Below, piece after piece: positions 17,679 to 26,910 of a stretch of 64,000 nt of DNA. This stretch comes from Nocardioides flavescens (GTDB lineage: Bacteria > Actinomycetota > Actinomycetes > Propionibacteriales > Nocardioidaceae), in assembly GCF_009823805.1 (NCBI RefSeq), contig NZ_WUEK01000007.1, positions 62,001 to 126,000 of the forward strand. Reading direction: 5' to 3'. The position numbers and the translations under genes were made by a program. The notes under the pieces are model-generated. The model saw only the letters and a list, made by a program, of their open reading frames with translations. It was not told the origin of the DNA and made no database searches. The first letter of the stretch is position 1; each line of letters begins with the position of its first letter.

Positions 17679-18616
17679 CCACCGCCACTGCGCCGCCTGC
17701 CCGTCGCGGGTCGCGGGCCGGCGCCCGCGGCACCCGCGGCGAGCAGGTCGCGGGCTACGCCTTCATCTCGCCGTTCTTCCTCGTCTTCGCGGTCTTCGGT
17801 CTCTTCCCGCTGCTGTTCACCTTCTGGGTCTCCCTGCACGACTGGGACCTGCTCGGCACCCGCAGCTGGGTCGGGCTCGGCAACTACACCGCGCTGCTCG
17901 AGGACGAGGACTTCTGGAACGCCCTGGTCAACACCCTCGGCATCTTCGTGCTCTCGACGGTCCCGCAGCTGCTCGTCGCGCTCGCGCTGGCGCAGCTGCT
18001 CAACCAGCGGCTGCGGGCGCGGACACTGTGGCGGATGGGGGTGCTGCTGCCCAACATCACCTCGATCGCCGCGGTCGGCATCATCTTCACGCTGCTGTTC
18101 GCCCGCGACTTCGGGCTCGTCAACTGGCTGCTCGGCCACGTCGGGGTCGACCCGATCACCTGGCAGGAGCACCGCTGGTCGTCGTGGCTCGCGATCTCGA
18201 CGATGGTCGACTGGCGCTGGACCGGCTACAACGCGCTGATCTTCCTCGCGGCGCTGCAGGCGGTGCCGCGCGAGCTCTACGAGGCCGCGCAGATCGACGG
18301 CGCCTCGCCGGTCAGCCAGTTCCGCCACATCACGGTGCCGATGCTGCGGCCCACGATCGTCTTCGCGACGCTCGTGGCGACGATCGGCGGCATCCAGCTC
18401 TTCACCGAGCCGTTGCTCTTCAACTCCGGCGCCAACGCCATCACCGGCGGCACGACCCGGCAGTTCCAGACGCTCACGATGTACCTCTACGAGCAGGCCT
18501 TCACCGGTCAGGAGTTCGGCTACGCCTCGACGGTCGCCTGGATGATGTTCCTGGTCATCCTCGTCGTCGCCGTGGTCAACGCCCTGCTGCTGCGCCGGCT
18601 GCGGGGGGTGGCCTGA
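17675..18616 (+). CDS. cebF: Cello-oligosaccharide ABC transporter, permease
   Basis: A 313-residue inner-membrane permease of the MalF type with about six transmembrane segments, the first at FISPFFLVFAVFGLFPLLFTF. The EAA loop that docks the ATPase is visible as YEAAQIDGASPVSQFRHIT. The N-terminal 25 residues are Arg/Ala/Thr-rich and cytoplasmic. The GTG start overlaps the cebE stop (GTGA), and the stop overlaps the cebG ATG (TGATG), so translation of the transporter genes is coupled. With CebG it forms the channel through which the sugar released by CebE enters. Confidence 0.9.
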   Translation: MTTATAPPARRGSRAGARGTRGEQVAGYAFISPFFLVFAVFGLFPLLFTFWVSLHDWDLLGTRSWVGLGNYTALLEDEDFWNALVNTLGIFVLSTVPQLLVALALAQLLNQRLRARTLWRMGVLLPNITSIAAVGIIFTLLFARDFGLVNWLLGHVGVDPITWQEHRWSSWLAISTMVDWRWTGYNALIFLAALQAVPRELYEAAQIDGASPVSQFRHITVPMLRPTIVFATLVATIGGIQLFTEPLLFNSGANAITGGTTRQFQTLTMYLYEQAFTGQEFGYASTVAWMMFLVILVVAVVNALLLRRLRGVA

Positions 18617-19512
18617 TGACGGCCCAGCTCGAGCGTGTCGAGCCCGCCGTCGTACGCCGGCCCGAGGCTCCGGCACCGGCCCGGCCGCGGCGCCGGCTCG
18701 GGGTGAGTCCCACCGTGGTGGTGCTCGCGCTCGTGACCGTCGTGTCGGCGTTCCCGCTCTACTTCATGCTCGTCATGGCCTCGCGGCCCAACGGCGACAT
18801 CACCTCGGTGCCGCCGCCGCTCACGCCGGGCGGCGAGCTGTGGACCAACCTCGAGCGGGTCCTGTCCAACGCCGACGTCGGCTTCGGCCGCGCGGTGCTC
18901 AACTCGCTGCTCGTCAGCGGCGTGGCCACGGTCTGCGTGGTGCTGTTCTCGTGCCTGGCCGGGTTCGCCTTCGCCAAGCTGCGCTTCGTCGGGCGCCAGC
19001 CGCTGCTGGGGTTCGTGCTGCTCACGATGATGGTGCCGGTGCAGCTGGGGCTGATCCCGCTCTACATGCTGATGACCAAGCTGCACCTCGTCGGCACGCT
19101 GCCGGCGGTCACGCTGCCGTTCGTCGTCTCCGGCTTCGGGGTCTTCCTGATGCGCCAGTTCGTCGTCCAGGCCGTGCCCGACGAGCTGCTCGAGGCCGCC
19201 CGCCTCGACGGCGCCTCGATCCTGCAGACGTTCTGGTACGTCGTGCTGCCGGTCCTGCGTCCCGCGGCGGCCGTGCTCGCGCTGCTGACGTTCATGGAGC
19301 GCTGGAACGACTTCCTGTGGCCCTACCTCGTGCTCGACCTCGACCACCCGACCGTCCAGACGGCGCTCTCGCGCCTCGCGGGCGGCTACTACACCGACCA
19401 GGCCCTCGTCATGGCCGGGACGCTGCTCGGCGTCCTGCCCCTGCTCGCGGTGTTCCTGCTCTTCGGCCGCCAGATCGTCGGCGGCATCATGGAAGGCGGC
19501 ATCAAGTCGTGA
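18616..19512 (+). CDS. cebG: Cello-oligosaccharide ABC transporter, permease
   Basis: A 298-residue MalG-type permease. After a Pro/Arg-rich cytoplasmic head come about six membrane segments (VVVLALVTVVSAFPLYFML is the first). The EAA motif is LLEAARLDGASILQTFWYVVLP. ATG start overlapping the cebF stop; its own TGA overlaps the GTG of the beta-glucosidase gene. It is the second half of the importer channel. Confidence 0.9.
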   Translation: MTAQLERVEPAVVRRPEAPAPARPRRRLGVSPTVVVLALVTVVSAFPLYFMLVMASRPNGDITSVPPPLTPGGELWTNLERVLSNADVGFGRAVLNSLLVSGVATVCVVLFSCLAGFAFAKLRFVGRQPLLGFVLLTMMVPVQLGLIPLYMLMTKLHLVGTLPAVTLPFVVSGFGVFLMRQFVVQAVPDELLEAARLDGASILQTFWYVVLPVLRPAAAVLALLTFMERWNDFLWPYLVLDLDHPTVQTALSRLAGGYYTDQALVMAGTLLGVLPLLAVFLLFGRQIVGGIMEGGIKS

Positions 19513-20918
19513 CCACCACCGAGCCCCGCCCCACGAGCACCTCGCTGCTCGACCCGTTCGCGACCTCCGGGGTCTCGCCGCGCGAGTTCCCGCCCGACTT
19601 CGTCTGGGGCGCCGCGACCGCGGCGTACCAGATCGAGGGTGCGGTCGCCGAGGACGGCCGCACGCCGTCGATCTGGGACACCTTCGCCGCCCGGCCGGGC
19701 GCCGTACGACGCGGCGAGACGGGCGAGGTCGCCTGCGACCACTACCACCGCAGCACCGAGGACGTCGCGCTGGTGCGCGACCTCGGCGTCGGCGCCTACC
19801 GGTTCTCGATCTCGTGGCCGCGCGTGCTGTCGGGACGCGACGGGGCGCTCAACGCGCGCGGGGCGGCGTTCTACGACCGGCTCGTCGACGACCTGCTCGC
19901 GGCCGACGTCGACCCCTGGGTGACGCTCTACCACTGGGACCTGCCCCAGCACCTCGAGAACGCCGGCGGCTGGCCGGCCCGCGACACCGCGGAGCGGTTC
20001 GCCGACCTCGCGGCCGCGGTGGGCGACCTGCTCGGCGACCGGGTGGGGCACTTCATCACGCTCAACGAGCCGTGGTGCTCGGCGTTCCTGGGCTACGGCA
20101 GCGGCATCCACGCGCCGGGTGTCCGCGACGGTGCGGCCGCCGTGGCGGCGAGCCACCACCTGCTGCTCGGCCACGGCCTGGCCGTCGACGCGCTGCGGGC
20201 CACGGCGCCGGGCGCCCGGGTCGGGATCACGCTCAACCTCTACCCCGTCACCGGCGTCGACGAGGCCTCGGCCGACCTGGCGCGGCGCATCGACGGCCTG
20301 CAGAACCGGTGGTTCCTCGACCCCGTCCTGCTCGGCACCCACCCCGCCGACGTGGTGGCCGACCTCGGCCCGCTGCTGCCCGACGGCCTGGTGCGCGACG
20401 GCGACCTGGACGTGACGAGCCGACCCCTCGACTTCCTGGGCGTCAACTACTACACGCGTCACGTGGTGCGCCCCTCGGCGTACCCGGGCACCAACGCGGT
20501 CGAGTTCGGCCACCGCGACCTGCCGTCGGCCGCCAACGGCTGGGAGGTCGACCCCGACGGGCTGACCGAGATCCTGGTCCGCGTCGCGCGGGACTACCCC
20601 TCTCTCCCGCTCGTCGTGACCGAGAACGGCTCCGCCTGGGCCGACCGGGTGGCGGCCGACGGCACGGTGGACGACCCCGACCGGCTCGCCTACCTCGCCA
20701 CGCACCTCGCGGCCTGCGCGCGGGCCCGCGAGCAGGGCGCGGACGTCGCGGGCTACTTCGCCTGGTCGCTGCTCGACAACTTCGAGTGGGCCGAGGGCTA
20801 CGACATGCGCTTCGGTCTGGTGCACGTCGACTTCGCGACCCAGCGGCGCACGGTCAAGACGAGTGGGGAGTGGTACGCCCGCTTCGTGGGTGCCGCCCGC
20901 GAGATACTCACCCCATGA
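19509..20918 (+). CDS. bglC: Intracellular beta-glucosidase, glycoside hydrolase family 1
   Basis: A 469-residue (beta/alpha)8 enzyme. The acid/base glutamate is E187 in TLNEPW and the nucleophile is E372 in VTENGSA. FVWGAATAAYQIEGAV near the N-terminus is the family 1 signature. No signal peptide is present, so the enzyme works in the cytoplasm, splitting imported cellobiose or cello-oligosaccharides to glucose. It is the fourth gene of the ceb operon and overlaps both neighbours (GTGA at the start, ATGA at the end). Length and motifs match BglC of Streptomyces. Glucose is the expected product; a broader beta-glycoside range cannot be excluded. Confidence 0.95.
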   Translation: MTTTEPRPTSTSLLDPFATSGVSPREFPPDFVWGAATAAYQIEGAVAEDGRTPSIWDTFAARPGAVRRGETGEVACDHYHRSTEDVALVRDLGVGAYRFSISWPRVLSGRDGALNARGAAFYDRLVDDLLAADVDPWVTLYHWDLPQHLENAGGWPARDTAERFADLAAAVGDLLGDRVGHFITLNEPWCSAFLGYGSGIHAPGVRDGAAAVAASHHLLLGHGLAVDALRATAPGARVGITLNLYPVTGVDEASADLARRIDGLQNRWFLDPVLLGTHPADVVADLGPLLPDGLVRDGDLDVTSRPLDFLGVNYYTRHVVRPSAYPGTNAVEFGHRDLPSAANGWEVDPDGLTEILVRVARDYPSLPLVVTENGSAWADRVAADGTVDDPDRLAYLATHLAACARAREQGADVAGYFAWSLLDNFEWAEGYDMRFGLVHVDFATQRRTVKTSGEWYARFVGAAREILTP

Positions 20919-21937
20919 GCCGTACGGCGCGCACGCGGCCGACCCTGGAGGAGGTGGCAGCCGCCGCCGGGGTCGGCCGCGGCACCGCGTCGCGGGTCAT
21001 CAACGGCAGCGCCCAGGTGTCGGAGCGGGCGCGGCAGGCGGTCGAGGACGCCATCGCCGAGCTCGGCTACGTGCCCAACCCCGCCGCCCGCACGCTCAAG
21101 ACCCAGCGCACCGACGCCGTCGCCCTGGTCATCGCGGAGTCGGAGGAGCGCGTCTTCGGCGAGCCGTTCTTCGCCGGCGTCATCCGCGGCATCGGCACCG
21201 CCCTGTCGCAGGCGCGGCTCCAGCTCGTGCTGCTGCTCGCCCACACCGCCCAGCGCGGAGGGCAGCTCGACGACTACCTCACCCGCCAGCACGTCGACGG
21301 CGTCCTGCTCCTCTCCCTCCACGACGACGACACGCTGCCCGAGCGCATCCGCGCCCGTGGTCTGCCGGTCGTCCTGGGCGGCCGGGCGACCGAGCACCAG
21401 CAGGGCGCCTTCGTCGACGCCGACAACGCCATGGGCGCGCGCCTCGCCGTCGACCACCTCGTCGCCCGGGGCCGCTCCCGCATCGCCACCATCGCCGGCC
21501 CCGCCGACATGGTCGTGGGGCGCACCCGGCACCAGGGCTACCTCGACGGCCTGCGCGCCGCCGGGCTCGCGGCCGACGCCTCGCTCGTCGAGCACGGCGA
21601 CTTCAGCCTCGACAGCGGCGAGGCGGCGATGCACCAGCTCCTCGCCCGCCGCCCCGACCTCGACGCCGTCTTCGCCGCCAACGACCTGATGGCCGCCGGC
21701 GCCCTGCACGTCCTGCGCGAGGCCGGCCGCGCGGTGCCGGGCGACGTCTCGGTCGTCGGCTTCGACGACGCCCCGCTCGCCGCCTCCACGCACCCGCCGC
21801 TCACCACCGTCCACCAGTCGCCCGACCTGATGGGCCGCGAGATGGTCGCCCTCCTCCTCGACTCCATGGCCCACCCCGACGCGCCCGCCACCCCCCGCCT
21901 GCTCGAGACCCGGCTCGTCGTACGCGCGAGCAGCTGA
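20915..21937 (+). CDS. cebR: LacI-family repressor of the ceb operon
   Basis: A 340-residue regulator with an N-terminal LacI helix-turn-helix (TLEEVAAAAGVGRGTASRVI) and hinge helix (NPAARTLK), followed by a periplasmic-binding-protein-like effector domain (DAVALVIAESEERVFGEPFF onward). It is the last gene of the operon it most likely controls, so it represses its own synthesis; operators at 16283 and 16340 are the predicted targets. Cellobiose is the effector of CebR in Streptomyces; the same is inferred here. In Streptomyces cebR is separate from and upstream of cebEFG-bglC; here it is the distal gene. Confidence 0.9.
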   Translation: MSRTARTRPTLEEVAAAAGVGRGTASRVINGSAQVSERARQAVEDAIAELGYVPNPAARTLKTQRTDAVALVIAESEERVFGEPFFAGVIRGIGTALSQARLQLVLLLAHTAQRGGQLDDYLTRQHVDGVLLLSLHDDDTLPERIRARGLPVVLGGRATEHQQGAFVDADNAMGARLAVDHLVARGRSRIATIAGPADMVVGRTRHQGYLDGLRAAGLAADASLVEHGDFSLDSGEAAMHQLLARRPDLDAVFAANDLMAAGALHVLREAGRAVPGDVSVVGFDDAPLAASTHPPLTTVHQSPDLMGREMVALLLDSMAHPDAPATPRLLETRLVVRASS

Positions 21938-21950
21938 GGCCGGCTCCGCG

Positions 21951-21980
21951 CCAGTTTCACCGGGTACCCGGTGGAACTGG
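21951..21980 (+). terminator. 30-bp palindrome after cebR, possible terminator
   Basis: Two 15-base arms meet without a spacer: CCAGTTTCACCGGGT and ACCCGGTGGAACTGG, with a single T/G mismatch that would be a wobble pair in RNA. There is no T-run. The first arm recurs in part at 22094-22108 (CCAGCTTCACCGGGT). A further hairpin, TCCGCACGG/CCGTGCGGA, lies at 22049-22078. The whole gap 21938-22166 holds no gene that I can support. Confidence 0.6.
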
Positions 21981-22166
21981 TGCTTCCCGCACGAAACTTC
22001 GTACGACAAGCATGAGTTCTGCACGGTCAGTCCGCCCCGACTCGATCGTCCGCACGGAACCCACGCTTCCCGTGCGGATCTGGTCGAGGGAGCCCCAGCT
22101 TCACCGGGTGACTGACACCGGCGCCGGTTCGCCGCGACCAGCCGCAGCTCCCGCGATGATGGTGCG

Positions 22167-22796
22167 GTGACGGCGGAGCGGGGGAGGGTCGACCGGCTGC
22201 TGGCGCTCACGGCCCTGTCGTACGCCGCGTGCCACCACCTCGGCGCCCTGCCCGAGGGCCTGGGTCAGGCCGGGCGGGGCACGCACGTGACCGACTGGAT
22301 CGACCTGCTGCTGCCCTTCCTCGTGCTCGGACCGGCCCTGGCGACGCTCGCCGCCGCTCGTGCGAGCCGCGCGACCTGGGCCGCCGCCGCTGTGGGGTCG
22401 ATGCTCTACGCCAGCGGCCACGGGATCCACCTCGCCGCCAACTCGATCGGCAACGTCGCCCCCGGCGAGACCGCTCACCTGTGGGACGAGCAGGTCGGCC
22501 ACTGGATCTGGTACGCCGGAGTCGCGGTCGTGGCAGGGGCCCTCGCCGCCGCCACCCGCGACCGGCCGCTGCCCGGGACCCGGCGCGGCCTCGTGGTGGC
22601 AGTGCTGCTCGCCGTGGCCGTCGGCTCGACGTGGGCCACCAACGCCACCGGCGGGGAGTTCAGCTGGCCCGGCCTCGGGCTCGCCGCGCTCGCCAGCACC
22701 TGGGGAGTGCGTCACCGGCACGGGCCGGGGCTGCTCCTGGCCGTCGCCGGAGCCGCGGCTCTGGTCGTCGTACCAGTCTCCCTGGCCGTGGTCTGA
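22167..22796 (+). CDS. Multi-pass membrane protein of unknown function
   Basis: A 209-residue protein with about six hydrophobic segments (for example LLLPFLVLGPALATLAAAR, WYAGVAVVAGALAA, GLVVAVLLAVAVGS and LLLAVAGAAALVVVPVS). Several His residues lie in or near membrane segments (SYAACHHLGAL, YASGHGIHLAANSIG, LWDEQVGHWIWY), which could bind a metal or haem, but no family is recognised. GTG start. It is a single gene between the ceb operon and groEL and ends only 15 bp before the first CIRCE element, so read-through into the groEL control region is possible. Confidence 0.7.
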   Translation: MTAERGRVDRLLALTALSYAACHHLGALPEGLGQAGRGTHVTDWIDLLLPFLVLGPALATLAAARASRATWAAAAVGSMLYASGHGIHLAANSIGNVAPGETAHLWDEQVGHWIWYAGVAVVAGALAAATRDRPLPGTRRGLVVAVLLAVAVGSTWATNATGGEFSWPGLGLAALASTWGVRHRHGPGLLLAVAGAAALVVVPVSLAVV

Positions 22797-22810
22797 GCCG
22801 CCCGACGCCG

Positions 22811-22837
22811 CTTGCACTCACCAGGGTCGAGTGCTAA
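22811..22837 (+). promoter_or_regulatory. CIRCE element 1 (HrcA operator)
   Basis: CTTGCACTC, 9 bp, GAGTGCTAA. The right arm matches the CIRCE consensus exactly and the left arm matches 7 of 9 bases of TTAGCACTC. HrcA binding here would repress groEL until heat shock. Confidence 0.93.
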
Positions 22838-22845
22838 ACATGAGG

Positions 22846-22872
22846 CTGGCACTCTCCTCATGAGAGTGACAA
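22846..22872 (+). promoter_or_regulatory. CIRCE element 2 (degenerate HrcA operator)
   Basis: CTGGCACTC, 9 bp, GAGTGACAA: the same GCACTC-N9-GAGTG core as element 1, 35 bp downstream. The outer bases are less well conserved. Two operators in tandem suggest cooperative or graded HrcA control. Confidence 0.8.
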
Positions 22873-22894
22873 CACCCTGAACTCTTGAGCGTGA

Positions 22895-24535
<1,641 letters not shown>

Positions 24536-24571
24536 GTCCAGCCCCACCCGCAGCACCCAGCAGCACCCCAG

Positions 24572-24601
24572 CACGGCCCCGGTCCTCGGACCGGGGCCGT
24601 G
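24572..24601 (+). terminator. Rho-independent-like terminator of groEL
   Basis: A perfect 14-bp inverted repeat (CACGGCCCCGGTCC and GGACCGGGGCCGTG) with a 2-nt gap, 36 bp after the groEL stop. No T-run, as is common in high-GC actinobacteria. Confidence 0.85.
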
Positions 24602-24631
24602 TGCCGTCCCCGGACCTGTCAGGCTGGCGCC

Positions 24632-25171
24632 GTGCCCGCGACCGATGCCGAACGCCGCGAGCGGTTCGAGGCGCTGGCTGCCGAGGTCGTCGAGCCGGTC
24701 CGGCGCTACCTCGTCCGGCGCACGGATCCCGACACCGCCGAGGACGTGCTCGCCGACACCCTGCTCGTGTGCTGGCGTCGCCTCGACGAGGTGCCCGAGC
24801 CGTCCCTGCCGTGGGTCTACGGCGTCGCGAAGAACTCCCTCGCCAACGCCCAGCGCGGAGAACGCCGCCAACGCCGCGTCACCGCCCGCATCGCGGTGGT
24901 CGACCCGCCGCCCGAGGCCACCCGTGAGGCCGACGAGCCCGACCCGCGCGTCAGCCTGGCCCTCGCCGCGCTGCGCAAGGAGGAGGCGGAGCTGCTGCGG
25001 CTGTGGGCCTTCGAGCAGCTCGGGCCCTCCGAGATCGCCCAGGCCCTCGAGATCACGCCCAACGCCGCCAGCATCCGGCTGCACCGGGCCCGTCAGAAAT
25101 TCGTCGACGAGATGCGAAAGATCGACGCTGCAGGCGGACATGGACAGGTGGAAGGAGGGAGCGACCGATGA
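24632..25171 (+). CDS. ECF-type RNA polymerase sigma factor
   Basis: A 179-residue sigma-70 family protein. Region 2 is at about residues 15-75 (EPVRRYLVRRTDPDTAEDVLADTLL, then WVYGVAKNSLANAQR) and region 4 at about 110-165 (LAALRKEEAELLRLWAFEQLGPSEIAQALEITPNAASIRLHRAR), a clear helix-turn-helix. The start at GTG 24632 is preferred; an in-frame GTG at 24599 falls inside the groEL terminator. CAGGCT sits 6 nt before 24632. The stop overlaps the ATG of a membrane protein gene that is probably its partner. The target promoters are unknown. Confidence 0.9.
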   Translation: MPATDAERRERFEALAAEVVEPVRRYLVRRTDPDTAEDVLADTLLVCWRRLDEVPEPSLPWVYGVAKNSLANAQRGERRQRRVTARIAVVDPPPEATREADEPDPRVSLALAALRKEEAELLRLWAFEQLGPSEIAQALEITPNAASIRLHRARQKFVDEMRKIDAAGGHGQVEGGSDR

Positions 25172-25896
25172 CCGAGCACCACGACGACGACACTCACACC
25201 GACCGTCACGGGTTCGACACCGACGACGAGCTGCGCGCGCTGCTGCGCACCGCCGACCCGGCACGCACCCTCGCCCCGGCCGACCAGGCCGCCGTCTCCG
25301 AGCTGTTGGAGGACATCATGAGCACCGATCTCGACGCCCGTCCCGACACCGCCGAGGCCACTCCCCGCCGCGGCCGCACCACCTGGCTCGTCGCCGCTGC
25401 AGCCGCCACCGTGATCGCCGGCGCCGCCGGCCTCGCCCTCTCCGCTCTCGACTCCGGTTCCGACCCGGCGCCCAGCGCCGGGCCCTCCGTCGAGAGCAGC
25501 GCCACCGCCCCCAGTGCCGACGCCGGTGGGGCCACGAACGGCGCCACTGCCGGCACCACCGAGCTCACCGCCCCGACGACCACCCCGGGCCGCTGCGCCG
25601 CCCCGTCCGCGCCGTTCATCGCCGCCCAGCAGCAGGCCTTCGAGGGCACCGTCACCGCGATCGAGGGTGACCGCGTCACGCTGCAGACCAGCGAGGTCTT
25701 CACCGGCGAGGTCGGTCAGACCGTCGTGGTCGACGCCCCCGCCGCCGCGATGCAGTCGCTCATCCAGTCCACGCAGTTCGAGGTGGGCGGCACCTACCTC
25801 GTCTCCGCCACCGACGGCCAGGTCGCGGTCTGCGGCTTCTCCGGTCGCGCGGACGGCGAGCTGCAGGGCATCTACGACCAGGCGTTCCCCCGCTGA
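25168..25896 (+). CDS. Single-pass membrane protein, likely partner or anti-sigma of the ECF factor
   Basis: A 242-residue protein. The N-terminal 75 residues are cytoplasmic and very His/Asp-rich (EHHDDDTHTDRHG), then one membrane segment (WLVAAAAATVIAGAAGLALSAL), a Ser/Pro/Ala/Thr-rich linker, and an extracellular domain of about 110 residues with cysteines in GRCAAPSAPF and VAVCGFSGR. Topology and the ATGA overlap with the sigma gene suggest an anti-sigma factor, but the usual HxxxCxxC zinc motif is absent, so another sensor or partner role is possible. The extracellular part resembles small beta-barrel domains that bind ions or redox signals only in a general way. Confidence 0.78.
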   Translation: MTEHHDDDTHTDRHGFDTDDELRALLRTADPARTLAPADQAAVSELLEDIMSTDLDARPDTAEATPRRGRTTWLVAAAAATVIAGAAGLALSALDSGSDPAPSAGPSVESSATAPSADAGGATNGATAGTTELTAPTTTPGRCAAPSAPFIAAQQQAFEGTVTAIEGDRVTLQTSEVFTGEVGQTVVVDAPAAAMQSLIQSTQFEVGGTYLVSATDGQVAVCGFSGRADGELQGIYDQAFPR

Positions 25897-26474
25897 TGGG
25901 CGCGCACGGGATGGTCCTCGCCGCCGGCGCCGGTTCCCGCATGGGCCGGCCCAAGGCCCTGGTGCACGACTCCGACGGGACGTCGTGGGTCCAGCACAGC
26001 GTGGACGTCCTGCGCGCCGGTGGGTGCGACGCGGTGACGGTGGTGCTCGGCGCCGGAGCCGACGAGGCGGTCAGCCTCCTCGACGGTCTCGGAGTCGACG
26101 TCGTGGTCGCCCACGACTGGTCCTCGGGCATGTCGGCCTCTCTGCGAGCCGGTCTCGCATCGCTGCGCAGCAGCGGTGCGGACCAGGCCGTGGTGAGCCT
26201 GGTCGACCTGCCCGACCTGAACGCGGCCGTGGTACGACGCGTGCTCATCGAGCACGAGCGCGAGGGAGACGAGGCCCTCGCCCGAGCGTCGTACCACGGC
26301 CGCCCCGGCCACCCCGTCGTGATCGGACGCGCCCACTGGGCCCCGATCGTCGACGAGGTCTCCGGGGACACGGGGGCGAAGAGCTATCTCGTCACCCACC
26401 GCGCCGCGCTCGTGGAGTGCGGTGACCTCGCCACCGGCGCCGACGTCGACAGTTTCGAGCCCGCCGCCAGCTGA
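25896..26474 (+). CDS. MobA/MocA-like nucleotidyltransferase (molybdenum cofactor cytidylyl- or guanylyltransferase)
   Basis: A 192-residue protein with the nucleotidyltransferase signature GMVLAAGAGSRMGRPKAL at the N-terminus, a metal-binding LVDLPDL further on, and the substrate-loop sequence YHGRPGHPVVIGRAHW typical of MocA/MobA-like enzymes. MocA attaches CMP to molybdopterin for xanthine-dehydrogenase and CO-dehydrogenase type enzymes. The molybdenum hydroxylase maturation and subunit genes at 27366-39881 make a MocA role the best inference. The ATG shares one base with the stop of the preceding membrane protein gene (TGATG). Confidence 0.85.
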   Translation: MGAHGMVLAAGAGSRMGRPKALVHDSDGTSWVQHSVDVLRAGGCDAVTVVLGAGADEAVSLLDGLGVDVVVAHDWSSGMSASLRAGLASLRSSGADQAVVSLVDLPDLNAAVVRRVLIEHEREGDEALARASYHGRPGHPVVIGRAHWAPIVDEVSGDTGAKSYLVTHRAALVECGDLATGADVDSFEPAAS

Positions 26475-26485
26475 CCCTCGGTGTC

Positions 26486-26622
26486 GGTGGTTGAGGAGGC
26501 GCGCCAGCGCCGTCTCGAAACCACTGGCGGAGGCGGGAGTGGTTTCGAGACAGGACTTCGTCCTTCCTCAACCACCGGTGACGATGGTCGAGGAGGCGCG
26601 CCAGCGCCGTCTCGGAACCACT
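26486..26622 (+). repeat. Intergenic hairpin repeats, three copies
   Basis: Copies at 26486-26524 (inner stem GGCGCGCCAGCGCC), 26539-26576 (inverted, inner stem AGGACTTCGTCCT) and 26584-26622 (inner stem as the first, with GTCTCGGAACCA). They separate convergent genes: the nucleotidyltransferase on the plus strand and the small gene on the minus strand. Confidence 0.85.
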
Positions 26623-26629
26623 CCGGACC

Positions 26630-26875
26630 TCAGCGCCCGAGCGGGCGACGGATCCGGATCGGGCCCTTGACGGTCGCGAGGTCGACGACCTCGCCGCGCT
26701 GGGTGATCTCGACCTCGCCCGCCGCGACCAGCCGCCGGGCGGCGGCGCGGACGGGGTCCATCAGGTCTCGCCAGCCGTCGGCGGGACCGATCCGACGGGC
26801 GACGTCGGAGGGGCAGATCGTCTTGGGGGCGCGCTCGTCCAGCAGGTCGAGGATGGCCCGCTCCAGGTCCGCCAC
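26630..26875 (-). CDS. DUF3253 family small protein
   Basis: An 81-residue protein with a winged-helix-like sequence: LERAILDLLDE, then ICPSDVARRIG, DPVRAAARRLVAAGEVEIT and GPIRIRRP at the end. This pattern is the DUF3253 family, found as a small stand-alone protein in many actinobacteria and proteobacteria; the function is unknown. I chose the GTG at 26875 because TAGGCT lies 7 nt upstream, as for other genes here; a GTG at 26893 would add six residues but would sit across that -10 box. Divergent from the next gene with only 35 bp between start codons. Confidence 0.82.
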   Translation of the reverse strand: MADLERAILDLLDERAPKTICPSDVARRIGPADGWRDLMDPVRAAARRLVAAGEVEITQRGEVVDLATVKGPIRIRRPLGR

Positions 26876-26882
26876 GAGGCCC

Positions 26883-26888
26883 AGCCTA
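26883..26888 (-). promoter_or_regulatory. -10 box for the DUF3253 gene (leaderless)
   Basis: TAGGCT on the minus strand, 7 nt before the GTG at 26875. It mirrors the box of the divergent gene 10 bp away. Confidence 0.6.
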
Positions 26889-26897
26889 GGCACGCCC

Positions 26898-26903
26898 TAG
26901 GCT
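26898..26903 (+). promoter_or_regulatory. -10 box for the VOC-family gene (leaderless)
   Basis: TAGGCT, 7 nt before the GTG at 26911, with no Shine-Dalgarno between. The two divergent -10 boxes lie back to back in 21 bp. Confidence 0.6.
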
Positions 26904-26910
26904 GCCGGAC

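Noticed and set aside
24599..24631. Upstream GTG start for the ECF sigma factor
   Set aside because: It lies in the groEL terminator hairpin; the GTG at 24632 gives the normal family start.
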